In this document: positions 1-13,300 of the stretch, in pieces | Layout of the letters: every line of letters begins with the position of its first letter | Position numbering within the stretch: the first letter of the stretch is position 1 | Assembly (NCBI GenBank): GCA_964036295.1 | Contig: OZ038470.1 | Coordinates: 4,296,001 to 4,360,000 of the forward strand | Reading direction: 5' to 3' | Origin: Plumapathes pennacea | Lineage: Eukaryota > Cnidaria > Anthozoa > Antipatharia > Myriopathidae | DNA length: 64,000 nucleotides | The notes under the pieces: model-generated | Told to the model about the DNA's origin: nothing | Database searches by the model: none | What the model saw: only the letters and a program-made list of their open reading frames with translations | Made by a program: the position numbers and the translations under genes

Positions 1-29
1 AATAATTATTATTCAAAAAGAAAAGTATG

Positions 30-165
30 GGTGATGTAATGAGAACTTCAGCTTTCATCTGAGCAAACTATCAAAAGCCAAGTTCACCATGGCACAGTAT
101 ATTTCTGGTGAGAAACTGAGATAAAAATATTCAAGTTGATTTACTCCTGGGAGTAAAATGTTTAA
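30..165 (+). repeat. Fragment of TTAA-type MITE family A (DNAJB11 intron)
   Basis: Diverged copy of an interspersed repeat seen many times in this window. It has the landmarks GATGTAATGAGAACT, CTGAGCAAACTATCAAAAGC, GGTGAGAAACTGAG and a degenerate terminal CTGGGAGTAAAATG. The left terminus is not recognisable. It lies in the intron before the first visible DNAJB11 exon. Confidence 0.7.
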
Positions 166-330
166 ATAACAGTAAGTCACCATACTTCATCACTTTGTCA
201 TCTGAACATTCTCCTATCTGCAGTTCATGCAGGCATTATGAGCATTATTTCAAGAGTAAACATTATTGATACATAGAAAATAACCACAGGCATGCATTGG
301 GATTTGAGGTTGCCCTTCATTTGCTTTCAG

Positions 331-2952
331 CTTCTTTGGAGGATCATTTGGTTTCAATTTTGGTACAGAGCAGTCTGGCAGGGGTGAAAGACCACGTGGC
401 AGTGACTTGACGGTTGACCTGGAAGTCACACTAGAGGAGCTGTATTCAGGGGACTTTATAGAGGTACCATGTTGTTTTGTAACAAAAAATAATTTTTGCA
501 GAAATATTTCTCACGATAGTAATTTTGTCTCCACAAAACTCAAATCCTCACAATCCCAAAAATATGTTAAATTTTGACATTTCAAGAATTGCATCAATCA
601 ATTCCAGCTGATTCCCCCTCTCCCTCTCTCTGCAAGCGAAGCTGCAAATGGGCTACTGGTCTCCAATATCTTTCAACACTGAAAGGCTGTGTCACACATG
701 CTCATCATCAGTTCAAAATCCAAGTTGAAGCACTGTTGAAGTTTATGATGAAAACGATAAAAGCAGGATGAATGATGTGATTGCTTGTTGTGCTCAGGTT
801 CTCAGATATAAACCAGTCTCCCAGACAATTCCGGGAACCAGGAAGTGTAACTGTCGGCAAGAGATGAAGACCACCCAGTTAGGCCCTGGACGCTTCCAGA
901 TGTCTCAAGTAGAAGTCTGTGACGACTGTCCGGCTGTCACTTATGTTACTCAAGGGAAGGTTCTAGAAGTGGAAGTTGAACCAGGAATGACTGAGCATCA
1001 TGATTACCCTTTTGTAGCTGAAGGTAAGTATTGCAATGTTTAGCATGTATCCCCCGTGTATCCCCCCGGGCCCGGTTTTTCAAAGCACAATTAGGCTAAT
1101 CCAGGATTAACGAAATTATTTCTCTCAACCTCTCTCCCAATAAACAGCAAGGTTTTGCTCGAAGATAGATTAGAAAGCATGTTCCAGCTTAAAATGTTAT
1201 CAAGAAAGTCATTGTGGACGAAACCTTTATGTTTTCAGGCTAAAAAATGAAAAGTTTAGACCTAATCCAGGATTAGCCTAATCGTGCTTTGAAAAACCAG
1301 GCCCTGTATGCTATTTCTGCTATGCTATTGCTGTTCCAGAGAAAAAAATGAAACCTGGGAGAGTATTTTCATGCATATTGTATTATGGTCACTTCACTGA
1401 AAGGGGAAAATGTATGTCCAAAATTTGTTGACTGTTGTTGTTGCTTTTTAGGAGAGCCTCATATTGATGGAGAACCAGGAGATCTGAAATTTAAAATTAT
1501 TGAACTTAGGTGAGTGCTCTACTGTATTCCTTTAAACCTATGCAGTAACGAGTTATTAAAAGAGTTAGCTCAGTTATCTATAAAAGCCAAATGAACACCT
1601 CACTCAGTACATATGAATTGTTTGGAAAATGCCATCAAGACTGAATAATAGTTTCAAACCCAGTTAATCCAAATTGTCACTCAAGCACATTACTGATACC
1701 AGATACCACTGACCACATTACACCACTCTTGCTTATTAACTTATTGCATCTAATGCATTTTGTTTTGCGTCGACAAGGCATGAGAGATTTGATCGGAAAG
1801 GAGATGATTTGTATACCAACATCACTGTCTCACTCAAAGATGCACTATGTGGGTTTGAGTTAGATATCAAGCACCTTGATGACCACAAGGTAATGTTGTT
1901 TTCATTCATGATACAGTCAAATCTCTCCTTACAGATACCCCTATATTGTGGACAGTTCTCTTGGTCCCTGCAAAATCCCAAATGTCTTCTATTTAAAAGA
2001 AAACCTATAAAACGGCCCCTCTACATTATGACAACAGATACCAAAACTCCTTTGAGTCGTGTGAATGCCTTCCAAAATTCATAACTATAACTTCTCAACA
2101 TATGGGCAAGAACACAATGTGACACTTAAATGAAAGTTGTTGATATCTTCATACTCACAGCACTTTCTGTACTTCACCTTATGCTAAAAACTTGAAATTC
2201 CCCCTCCCAAATATGAAAATTAAAGTGCACTTTAAGGTTGTGTATTTTCGTTTCCAATACCACATGTTGCTGTTGTCAGGTTCATATCGTTCGTGAGAAG
2301 ATCACATGGCCTGGTGCAAGAATAAAAAAGAAAGGTGAAGGAATGCCCAACTATAGCAACAACCATGACAAGGGGGATCTCTATGTCACATTTGATGTAG
2401 AATTCCCTCGAGGAAGTCTAACAGATGAAGATAAAGAAAGTAAGTACAATTCGTGTGGAGTTTATTTATTTCCCAAACTAATACATTATTATTTTGCATT
2501 GCATACTAGAGGCATAGGCAATTGCAAAATTAGATTCAGCCAAAAATCAGTTTCTTGGTGAATAGATGCAACTCTCTTTCTTTGAACACCACATAAATAT
2601 ACTTTTCAACTGTGTGATTACCTTATGTTTGAATCCCCTATCATTGCACAGAACTGTGGAAAACAACATCAAACTCAAGTGCAACTTTCTTAGTTCATAT
2701 AATGCTTTTAAAACCTCGTATTTAGCCAAGAAATTCAAAACTAAGACTCTACACTCAAGTACCATGTACCACATACATTTTCTATAATTTTGCAAGTAAG
2801 TAAGTGAGTTTGCTTGACTACTGGAAGAAATGGCTCAACCAAACTTTACAAGTTTAGTCTGGCATGTAATCCTAATGACTGCTGGTTGTTTTGCAGATAT
2901 TTCGAAAATTTTGCAGCAACAATCAAAGCACAGGGTGTACAATGGACTATAA
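331..2952 (+). CDS. DNAJB11: DnaJ homolog subfamily B member 11 (ERdj3), 3' part
   Basis: ER-lumenal Hsp40 co-chaperone that delivers unfolded clients to BiP and stimulates its ATPase. Six coding exons are visible: 331-463, 798-1023, 1452-1509, 1778-1889, 2280-2439 and 2897-2952. All have AG/GT borders and matching phases, giving the last 247 residues. The signal peptide, J domain and start of the Gly/Phe region lie left of the window. The visible part starts in the Gly/Phe linker ([11 protein letters not shown]). It then carries the family's short cysteine-rich insert (CNC...CDDC) rather than the four zinc motifs of DNAJA, the two C-terminal substrate-binding folds, and a C-terminus ending VYNGL, as in DNAJB11. 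A poly(A) signal AATAAA lies at 3202-3207, 250 nt after the stop. The family call rests on the CNCRQEM and CDDC segment and on [20 protein letters not shown]. Confidence 0.93.
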
Positions 2953-3594
2953 TCAAACCCAATCAAATTCATACCTTGTCTTTTCAACTAGCTAGCTAGG
3001 TACTGAGTAAAAGTTTCAACTTTCAAAGGAGTTCTCTTTTATCTTTTCTGTCCTGCCCTTTCAAGAAAGAGGAATTGAATTTGTGAGTTTCTTTTGTTGT
3101 AACAAACTTTCAATGTTTTGTGCACATGGTGATTACCAGCTTGTAGTTCTGCAGCAAGTTTTATAACATTTGAGTTTCTTGTAAATACTGCCACAGAATT
3201 AAATAAAATGACTTTAGACTTTGGTCATGTGTACTGTTGCTAGTTCTTAATTTTATATGTGCGAGTTTTGTCACATACAAGTCCTTGCGATTTATTACAA
3301 AAAAAATACTCTCTTGACATTAAATAATCTGTAAATATCATATATTGATGAATGATAAAATGAAATTTAACGTTCAATCAGCTTTTGTCAGCATAAAATA
3401 TTGGATGCCACATTCTATTTACTGTACTACCTGCACATATTCTATTTTGTGGGTAGAGTTAGATTGGAGAAAATTGAGCTTGATCACATGCTAGTATCAG
3501 ATGCAATGTCCCCTTTACTGTACTACACGTTATCTGTGAGTAGAGTTTGAAAGCAAAAAGAGCACTTCATGTAAGTATGACCTCCTCATTGCTC

Positions 3595-5697
3595 CTAACA
3601 AGTCTGAGCTTGATGAAAGAGGTGGTAGACATTCACCAATGGAAACATCACCACAGCACCAATGCAGGAGCCAACTTGTATGCTTATACCGCACCAGAAC
3701 AAGGCACGCTTCCCTCTCTCCTTGACAATTGTACAGATGGTAAGCTTAGTGTAGCTGACGAGACCACCACTGGCAACACTTACAAGAATCTGTGAAAGAA
3801 AAAAACAACTTTAATGATATTTCTATGAAGTTACAATGGGCTACAAGTTTATCTCATAATCCATACCTTATTACATACAATATTTTCATGACACTTCAAT
3901 TATTTTAAACTTTGCAACATGTTAAAATCACAATTTTTGCACAGTCACAAAATTGAAGTGTCCCAAAAGTTTCACATCACATGCACAACTGTTTACTAGG
4001 CAGTTAAAATGCCAATCTCCAACAATACAACAATTTTTCACCAAGACTCACCCAGACAATCACATTTACACAAGAAAAAACACAGGATGAAAATTAAAAA
4101 AAGAGGGAGGGGAGGGTGAATACAGCATGACAGTTATCAAAGCTTACAATGGTAACACTTCCAAGTCCTGATGTGAGTAGGGGAGGGTGAGGGCTCATGG
4201 CTGCCAGCACCACAATATATGCACTGAGAAGGGTATAGAGAGAGGCAAAAACTGTCACCAAAACAGATGAACGGCTTGGGATCCACAAAGCTATGAAGCA
4301 AACCAAGGCACTGCTGATGGAGGACAGGATCGCAACTGAAATAAATATTAAAATATTTATGTATAGCAAAGAACTAATATAATTTGTATATTATTAATAA
4401 TATTGATATTTTTTATCAGTCCTGCTTTGAGCTCCCTAAAAAATCATTGTAATTTCTTCTAAAATTGGTGCAAATAAACGTTGTTGTTGTTGTTGTTGTT
4501 GTTGAGCTCATGAAACAAAACTTAAAGTTAGCCATTCCTTTGGAACTGTTGAAATGATTTACTGTTAACTGTATGCTTCATTTGTGTTCATGTTCAGGGG
4601 TGTTCATGTCATCCTTAAAAATTTTCCCTATGAGTCTATCCCGACCTGTCATGTCACTTCAAACAAAATCATGTCTATGGGGCAGAATATGAGAGAGGAG
4701 TTTGCTAACTCGCACTGCCCACACCTAACAGCTGGAGCACAGTAGCATAATTACCTAAATGGTACGTTTCATTTCCGTATGGTTCACTGGCAAATGAAGT
4801 TATTGATGATAGCACTCCATTCAACAGGCAGTTTATCCAGGCTTGAATACACAAAAGATATATTATATGACAGTAATCTTGGGAGCTGGAGAAAGGAGTT
4901 TCGTTGCTGATCCTGTCTTCATTGTTTGCGAGGGAGGAAGAATCGATGAGAATTTGTCTTTCGTCATCACTGTTTCTTTTAGAAGCCAGTCGTGCCGATC
5001 TGATTCGTTCTCTTTTTGCAACAGACAGGTTATTGAGTCCCCAAAAAGCTGCACCGCAAGCAATCATCATTGTGGATAGGAAAATAAAGAACGGCGCTGG
5101 TCCGAAATTAAGGCCTGCGTTAGTCCTGGGGTCTGAAGAGCTATTGGTGGTAGCATTGCCTAATGATTGATTGCACGCGGTGGCGGTAATGCCTTGTCCT
5201 AACGCCACAAAACTGGGTAGCATTCCACTTAGAGTCTCGCCTACAAACAAGGCGCTCATATAACGTGAAGGAAACGACCCCATGAATGTCAGAAACACCA
5301 CGGACGAAGTGCAGTCAACTATGGCCAAGAAGAACGACAAAACAAGCAGAGCGGTGCTGTGTCTTACATCGCCAATAAAGCTCGTCTTGTCCCAGAGAAA
5401 TGCAAGCAGAATACAAACAACGGTCCCAATGAAAACTACCAAGTAAATAACAGGCTTTTCTGTGACTTTCCTTGGAGCAAAACGATTCCCGATGGAGTAA
5501 GCCAAGGGACCGATGTTGGCAAATTGTACGATTACAGCGAGATACGATGGAAGGTTCCATTCTTCTGGAGCGTCCTCAACTAAGACTGGTAGTTCAACCC
5601 ACAAACCGTTCACTGCTATCCAGGATCCCAAACCAAAGACCACAACAAGAACATAAGTTGGCCAGGAGGTGCTCGTAGCAACACTTTCACTCGCCAT
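3595..5697 (-). CDS. SLC52A: Riboflavin transporter, solute carrier family 52
   Basis: Multi-pass plasma-membrane carrier for vitamin B2 uptake. Three coding exons on the minus strand, 5697-4725, 4335-4148 and 3789-3595, join with matching phases to 451 residues; human members have about 450-470. The start ATG (complement of 5695-5697) is followed by a hydrophobic segment, GLGSWIAVNGLWVELPVLV, typical of the family N-terminus. Next come the NIGPLAYSIGNR region, a hydrophilic central loop around residues 200-250 rich in Ser/Arg/Asp, and the C-terminal helices with the family motif PLVNVYHLF close to the end. Exon 1 must end at G4725 so that the split Val codon is restored. The minus-strand AATAAA (complement of 3291-3296) puts the 3' end about 300 nt past the stop, facing DNAJB11. 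The paralogue number (52A1, A2 or A3) cannot be set; vertebrate numbering probably does not apply. Confidence 0.9.
4400..4504 (+). repeat. Short LINE-like 3' tail ending in (GTT)n
   Basis: Within SLC52A intron 1 the sequence AAATAAACGTTGTTGTTG runs into about nine GTT repeats. A sequence ending in a 3' microsatellite like this is typical of 5'-truncated non-LTR retrotransposons. No coding part is present, so the class is uncertain. Confidence 0.4.
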
Positions 5698-7303
5698 TTT
5701 TTCAGAATTTTGTACTTTATGTATGATTCGATATGCAGTATAACGTAACGCGGGCTCAACAATAGCCTGAAATGGGGCCGAGGAGAGGCGACTGACAGTT
5801 CAGGCTTGCTCAACAAATACAAAATCCAGACAGACAGACAAAGGCAGTTAGGGTGCTGGAAGAAATACACCGAGTCTAGTGTGGCGTAGTGTCACTTTCA
5901 GTTCATGTGTCCGGTCACCATGAAAATAAAGGACCTTTGAAAAAAAATTAGTAACAGCTAGTAACTTGCCTATAGCACAGCACGCTAGAACAACCTTGGC
6001 AGCCGTTTCGATCTCTGTTCGTAATGTGATATTATATGAAACTAAATCGTCTGCAATTTTCAAATATGTACGCTGAATCAAAACATCCAAATTTCCTTTT
6101 TTTTCTTTTTGCGTTTATGTTGAAATACTTAGTACTGAGTCGGTTTTAAGCTCGACGCTGTCCGCCAATACATCAACAGCCCATTTATACAATGTTTTCA
6201 AAAGGCTGAACTCCTCGCCTTGTCGGAGAATGCTTGGAACTTCCTGCTCTGGAAGTGTTGTCATATAGTTTTTCTCTCTTCCTTTTTTTATTTTTTTTTT
6301 ATTTTCTATTTTTGGCAAAGAAATTGCTACAAGTGTATCTAAACGGTCATGGCACGGCGACTTTTTCACTAGAACTTGATGAGTTGAATTTTTCTCCCTT
6401 TGTGTCCATAACTGGTACTCAGAGTTCAAGGTTTGGAAGAACTTGGCATATAAAGTGCGAAAATTTAGCTGCAAGAGTTGAAGGCTTTCCATCGTTGTGC
6501 AGAATTTTTTTTTTTAATCGCATTTAAAACAATAGGGTGATTGTGGTTTGAAGCTAGTGCCACCGGCACTCACCAGCCGGACCAGTGTAAATAAAATCCC
6601 TTTGTTTCATTTGACCCGACAATTAAATCTAAAGGTAGAGTTAAAAGAAATTTAATCTGCCAGTGTAAGCCACCCGCTCAACGACAAAAGGGTCACGCTA
6701 TCGCCTTCTATTCTCATTACCAAATCTGTCTACTTCGCATAAAGTCTCAGTGAATCCAGAGCCTCCTTTGCCAGTTTCCTTCAAAGGATTTTCTCGGAAA
6801 GAAAAGTTGGAGCGAACAAAGAACTCTTGGGTATAAATGATTGATAACACTTGATCCCGTTTTGTTTTGTTTGCTCGACAAGAAAACTGTCTTTGTTTTG
6901 ATTTTAGTCCGATGTCTGCTCATGCGATTGGCGAATGACAGTTAAAATTGATACCAGCTTTGCGAGTCGCCGGGAGCGCGCTGAAAGCCATGGTAACGAA
7001 AACGTATTGAGAATTAAAAGCCGCATCAAAAATCCTGTCAGTAGTTCTGTCGCTCTGCCTTTATATCTCGTCAATTTTAAAAGACACTATTTCATAAATG
7101 CTGTAACTTTTTAATGATTTATCTAATCTGAACCACTGAAAAGGTGACAGACTGAAATACGGTAGGCCGGAGGGGTTCAAAGTGACGTCAATAAGATTGG
7201 TTTATAAGTTAATTCTCCTAAGGACGCGTAGGAGAATTCTCCTTCTAATCAACGCGCGAAGTTTATGAAGCGACAGGTTCGCGGCACGGACAGCACTGAA
7301 AAA
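5698..7303. other. Divergent intergenic region between SLC52A and the SPATS2-like gene
   Basis: About 1.6 kb separates the two divergent start codons. The left part holds the SLC52A 5' leader. An open frame on the minus strand (6492-6115, 125 codons) crosses an A/T-homopolymer stretch coding for lysines and shows no recognisable domain, so I do not call it a gene. The part nearest 7303 has promoter-like motifs (see 7183-7200). Confidence 0.6.
7183..7200 (+). promoter_or_regulatory. CRE plus inverted CCAAT box upstream of the SPATS2-like gene
   Basis: TGACGTCA (7183-7190) is a perfect cAMP-response element palindrome. It is followed 5 nt later by ATTGG, an inverted CCAAT box. Both lie about 110 nt upstream of the ATG at 7304, a normal place for a core promoter. 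Function is inferred from the motifs only. Confidence 0.5.
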
Positions 7304-10300
7304 ATGGCGAGGAAGAGCAAGTCTGCAAGAAAAGGTAGGTTTTCATGTCTTCGATCTCAACTGGACTTGCTCTGAAGGCAATTTTATGCGGTTTTCTTTA
7401 GGTGGCGAGCATTTCGACACGGAAAGTGGACAAGTCCTGGCGGAGCGCTCCGGTGGTTCTATCAAAGCCAAAGTGAGTCTATTTCTTCGATGTTCCCTCT
7501 CAATTTAAAGTGCTACACTCTCAGAGACCCTGAAGACAACTCTTTTCTCTTTGAAGATCGAACGAGTTCGCGAAGTTGTGCCAAACCGAAGCAAGGACGA
7601 CGTCGCGTTGATTCTGCAGTCCTGTGACTACAACGTTGAAACTGCGGTATCCTGCTTCACGTCAGGTTTGTAAAATTTAATGTTTCTCCTTAACCGGGTG
7701 TTATAGCTTCAGGCAGTCTCTATTAATTTTTCAACGAGTTGTGTTTCAGCCTTACTGCCGACAGCTATTGCTTGAGCCCCTGTTGCTTGAACGTGGTTTC
7801 TACGCAGGAAAGAATCTCGACATGGATTCCAACAAAATGTGGTTAGTTTACGCTAAAACGCTTTATCCACTTCTTCTTAGGCGATGCTGATGATGTTTTA
7901 GGAGAATGGAACATCCAGGGGAAAAAGGTTTGTCAAGATTTCTACTTTTACTGATATTAGTTACGTCACTACGTTGAATATAAAATATTTAAAGAACTTT
8001 TATATGTTGAAAAAAAAAAAAAATTCCGGAAAACTTTTGGCTGACTTTAATGTATCTGACAGGCTACAGTTGTTCGTCGAATTTAATCACTCGACGTTTC
8101 TGAAGGGAATCTGAGACGTATTGAAATTATATCGTCTTGGAAATATCTATTTCACCAAGATATTGCAGCGGTCTATTTGTAAAGCGCTTATTCCGGTTAG
8201 CCTTTCTGAATTCTCTTGATAGAATGCTTCAAAACGTGCTTTACAGCAAACGCTCGTAAATACTTGTTAGTTAATTTTTGAAGTGTGAATTAATATGAAG
8301 AGTGATGTGGAATACACAGACAGTTTGTAGTAAATATTTTTGTTTCACAACAAAAAAGCCGTTTGCCATAATTTGTACCACAGATTATGATTAATTCACT
8401 CTGCTGTTAACAGTGAAATGCCTCCGTAAGATATATGTAATATATTATCAGCTACATAAACACAATATTTTTGGTTTTGTTTTAGTTCTGAATTTTTTGG
8501 CAGCTGTACAAATCCTCAATCATGTAACAGGTGTATTTAGTACAATTTTCAGGGCTATTATTAGTTTACCTCCCCCAAATATTAATCAATTGAAGAATAT
8601 TCAAGAACATAAAAAGCATCTATTCACTGTACATGTGATTGTCCTTTGGATTCTTTGAAAACACTGTTCTATAATGCCATGTCTTAAAAGTTTCTTCCTT
8701 TTTTTGCAATGCAGCATATCAATAAATTTAGAATTTCTTAGTGACTGTCTTAAAATGGCATATGTTCAAGTGTCAATGTGCTGTGTCTGTGCAGTTAGAT
8801 TATGAGTGTTAAGGGATTTTGTCATTTTTGTCAGTTTGCAAGTTTAAGTCTTACTTTTTGTCCCAAAAGTCTTGATCATCACTTATAAACAAAGCTAAAA
8901 GAAAAAAAAAAATGCATGCATATTCATATGACAAATAATGAAGGGAACACAGCTTTGGCTGCAGACAAGTACTGTATAATTCCTCTGAGTGTCTCATTGG
9001 ATCTAAACCACTTGATCTGCTTATGAGCTTATGAAGCCTTTGGGTAAAGAGTTCTGTATTTCTCTAAAATTGAGCTAATTAGCATAATTGCCTCTAACAA
9101 CTACAGGGTGGTCAGTTTAGGCAAATTTGATAGATAATAGAATTTTTGCTTTGGAGCAAAAAAAAAACAACTCAGTAATGCAGAATAAAAGTCCCTACAT
9201 TTTCACATACCTTTTTTTTAAAGCCTGTCATATAAATGTTATTAAATAGTAATATTTTATTTTTCTCTTCTGCTGCATTGTCAACAACACCACATGTACA
9301 TTGCCAGACTATTTTTTCTTGTTCCTCTAAGACTGTTTGAATATAGGAACTTATTTCATTATTGCACTGACTTTAAAGCATTCAAGACTAGTGAGAAACC
9401 CAAATTGAGGCTGTTCATTCTCTCACATAAAATGTGTCTGCATGTCTCAGTGTTTTGGCTCCAAACTGTAGATTTTGGCACCTCTAATATGCAAGGATTA
9501 TTAAGTATTGATAGTTTGAATTCTTGCAGAATGGAGGAGGAGCTAGTAAGAAGAAGAAGAAGAAAAAGCAAGGTGTTAGTGAGAATGGACACCAGTTACC
9601 TGGAGAGAATAACCCTCCCAATGAGGATGAACTTGAGAGAACAGCTGGGCACACCACAGGTAAACAGGGAAATCTTGCAGGGCCTGGTTGTTCAAAGCTA
9701 ACTAACCTATTAGTGAACATCAAATTTTTAATTATGTACCATTAAAATTTATACTTATACAGATACCTTTAATAATATTGATGGTTAGAAAAATTGTTAT
9801 GGAGATATTTTTCTGTTGTAGAGGGGTTTTTGGATGATTTGGATGATTTGGTTGCTTTGGTTTTGTGTTTGCTGTGATTTGGAATTGGCCCAAATTTATT
9901 TAAGAGCATTCTTTGCCAATGGGGTAAATGAAAGCAATACATGATTGCAATCTTCTTGCAGAAGGAAGCAAGTGGCAATTGCATTTCCTTGCACTGTAAC
10001 AATTCAGGCTTCTTCAAAGTAAAACCATTCATTGGTTGAAAATTCTGATTGGTTGAAAGTGTTTTTTAATAGCCTCTGTGATTGGCAGATGTGTAATATT
10101 GGTTTTGGCAAAAAAAAACTGTTTTATAGCCATAGCCTTTATAGACGCTGTTTATCATGGAAAATCACATCAATTCACCAAGTATGGTGTCAGTAACGCT
10201 ATGGTCAGAAGTTCAAGATTCCGGTAAACAGTATACTTAATGATTTTTATGCACATTATTTGAAGCAGAGTAAATTTTTATTCATATCTTTCTTCTTGAA

Positions 10301-13300
10301 TGGTCAAGAGAATTTACATAGTATGAGCAAGTGGTTAATGAGACCTCTATATCACATAAAATAGAGATGAATGATTACAAATTAGTTTAAGCACAGTTCT
10401 CTCGCAACTGAAGCTAATTGATATGGTGCATGTGATTTTTTGTGGTGATTCTGTGCCATGAACAGAGGAGTACAGGAATAATAAAGCACCAAATTATGCT
10501 GTTGATAAAATCGAAGCTTAACTTCAGAGCAATATCATAGTTTCTTCATGTACATCTACAAATTTAAATCACTGATCAAGAATTTGAACACAATACTACA
10601 AACAGCTGATTATACCAGCACATGAATTGGCATGCAGATATTTTATTGCCTTTAGTAAAGGTTGACTGTCAAAATGTTAAGCTACGTAATACATACGTAA
10701 GCACAAAATATTTCCTAACAAAGATCAGCTTCTGTCTCTCATTGTATGGAGGATATCATGCATACCCGTAACCTTTTCTATATTGTTCAGTTACGGTTGC
10801 TAACAACAGAAGTCAGTTAGTCATCACTATTAATAGCACTGAATTAAATACATGCACCTTTTTACCTCATTCAAAGAGCTGTCAACAGAACATAATATAG
10901 TCCCAATTTTTGAAGGACCTCTTCAAATTCAGAACATGCTGTGATGGATAAAAGTAATGTTAGAAACATCTAGAATACCATGTCTAAAATTAGGTAGGTG
11001 CTTGATCTTCATAGTTTATTGCACTCAGGTAATCTTATGCATTTTCGATCTAGGGTAGCATTAACTGTTTTACTCCTTAGCTTAGTGTACAAATTATCCC
11101 AGAGTGATATTGAGGAAATTATCAAATTCCAAGTTCTCTATACTGTAGGATAGATTTCTGGTGAGGGACATATATGTTTTTATTATATAGACACGAGTGT
11201 TTTACTGGAAAATATACCGTGCGTAAAATCCATATGAAACTACATCCGGGACCCAAGTGGTGTATTTTCCATATCCTCACTAGTGAGGATATCGTTTGCA
11301 TCATTTCCCGCTTTTGTACGGTTGTTTGTGCTATTTCTCATAAAACACTTCTAATCAAGCCCCGTCAGTAGAATTATTCAATAGGTTGAAGTGGTTGCCA
11401 TTTTATGAGGAAGCTAAGTTAGCCAAGTGTTTCTTAGTATTTAAGCGACTTAAAGGTGAAGTTCCCTCTTATATCACCAACTTACTTAAGCTCAATAGTG
11501 ACCTACACTCTCGCAAGACCAGATATTCCAATTTTAATTTAGTTTGCCCCAGATTTAAGTATGAATCTGACGGAGGCAGATCGTTTGGTGTATCCGCCTG
11601 TCGGCTGTGGAACTCCTTGCCATTGGCGCTGCGTGAAATTGAGTCGTTTACTGTTTTTAAACAATCTTTGTGGAACTATTTTTTTAATCAACAGCAATTT
11701 TTGAACCATTTCATAGTGTAGCTTTTTATTAGTATGTTATCCGTGTAGATAGATGTAGTTTTTATCCATTGACCTTGTTAATACCTTTACTTTAAGCTTA
11801 GATTTTTTAAAGAATTGTTTAGTATATGTATGTAGAGGGCCACACGTTTATTAGCTCTGCTATTATGTGCTACCCTCGTTAAATAAAGACATTACTTACT
11901 TACTTACTTACTTACCTAATATAATAAAAAGAAAATTACATGGCAGCTTGAAGATATGGATTTTATTTTCGAGTGGTAAAAACAATATTTTACTCACTTG
12001 TGAAGCGCTCGTTCATAAAATATTGTTTTTACCACTCGAAAATAAAATTCATATCTTCGCGCCACCGTGTAATATCCTCTATATATATCTCTGGTGAAAA
12101 CCTGAAGGAAAGAATTGCAGTTGATCACATTTGTAGAGGTTGGCATCTCTGCTGTCTACCTCTGTCTCTCCATTTGTCTCATCTTTATATTTTTAGATAC
12201 AGTGAACTCTCTCTAAGCAGACACCTCTCTAAAGCAGACAGCATACAGATTTGGTCCTTGCCGATTTTCACTTGTTTCTCTGTAACTGAACGCTCTCTAA
12301 GGTGGAGAACTCTTTAAGGCGTACACTAAATCTGGTCTCGAGGGTGTCTGCCTTAGAAAGAGTTCACTGTATTAAAATCTGTGTATCTGTTTGTAGCTTA
12401 TCTGTGATTTTTATGACAAAAGAGGTCCACACAGCAGGGTCAGAAATTGTGACCAGTGAGTCACCGAGAAGGTGACTGAAAATTGCACTTTGACAACTAA
12501 TTATTTAATTATTAATTTATGCTGGTCACCAGCAGACGAACCTATCCTTTTTCCTAGAAGATTTTTCACTATCTGCTTATAACTTTTACAAAACTAGTGA
12601 TTTTTTTATTAGTTTTCATGTGGCACATCCACAAAAAGTTTAATTTCTGACCTTGCAAACCATTCTGACTAACACATGCATAAAATTATATCTTTCTGCA
12701 ATAGTTGCTACCCTTCCCACAACACCTGAACCAAAGCCAACAGCTAAACCAGCAGTCCCTCAGCATCTTCTGGTACCAGCACCAAGTAACACAAATGATT
12801 TCAGCCAGCCATCACTACTCTCAGCCTCGCCATCCAGTTCTGACTCGACGCTTTCCTCACCAAAGTCATCTCCATCAACTGAAGGAAGCAGAGAAAGATC
12901 ATTGTCTTCAGATTTTACTGCTGGGACTCACAGAAGCAAGCCTGAAAGACAATCCTCATTCTCTGGACCTGAGGCACTCAAGAAGACCACCAAGGACCTG
13001 CAAAGATCTAGTGTTACACTCCCAAGATTTCAGTTGCTACTTGAGGAAGTGAGTTGTGTCTGTTTAGTATTGTATTTTGAAGAAAATGCATTGATCAATT
13101 GTGCCAGGAGAAATAAAATAAATGGAATGAGCCACTTTTGTGATTTTATGCACAGTCTCTAAGGCTGAGATATTTTTTAGGTCCAGCTGAAAACTGATGG
13201 TTCGGTCATAACACATTGATGTAGCTTGGGCTGCTCATTATGAAATGTCAGCCAACACATTCTCTGTGACTTTCAATGTAGTGATAGCGACCTTACCTGC

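Noticed and set aside
6115-6492. 125-codon minus-strand open frame between SLC52A and SPATS2
   Set aside because: It crosses an A/T homopolymer read as KKKIKKGREK, has no recognisable domain and shows no splice partner. It could be part of a real unknown gene, but the evidence is too weak to list it as one.
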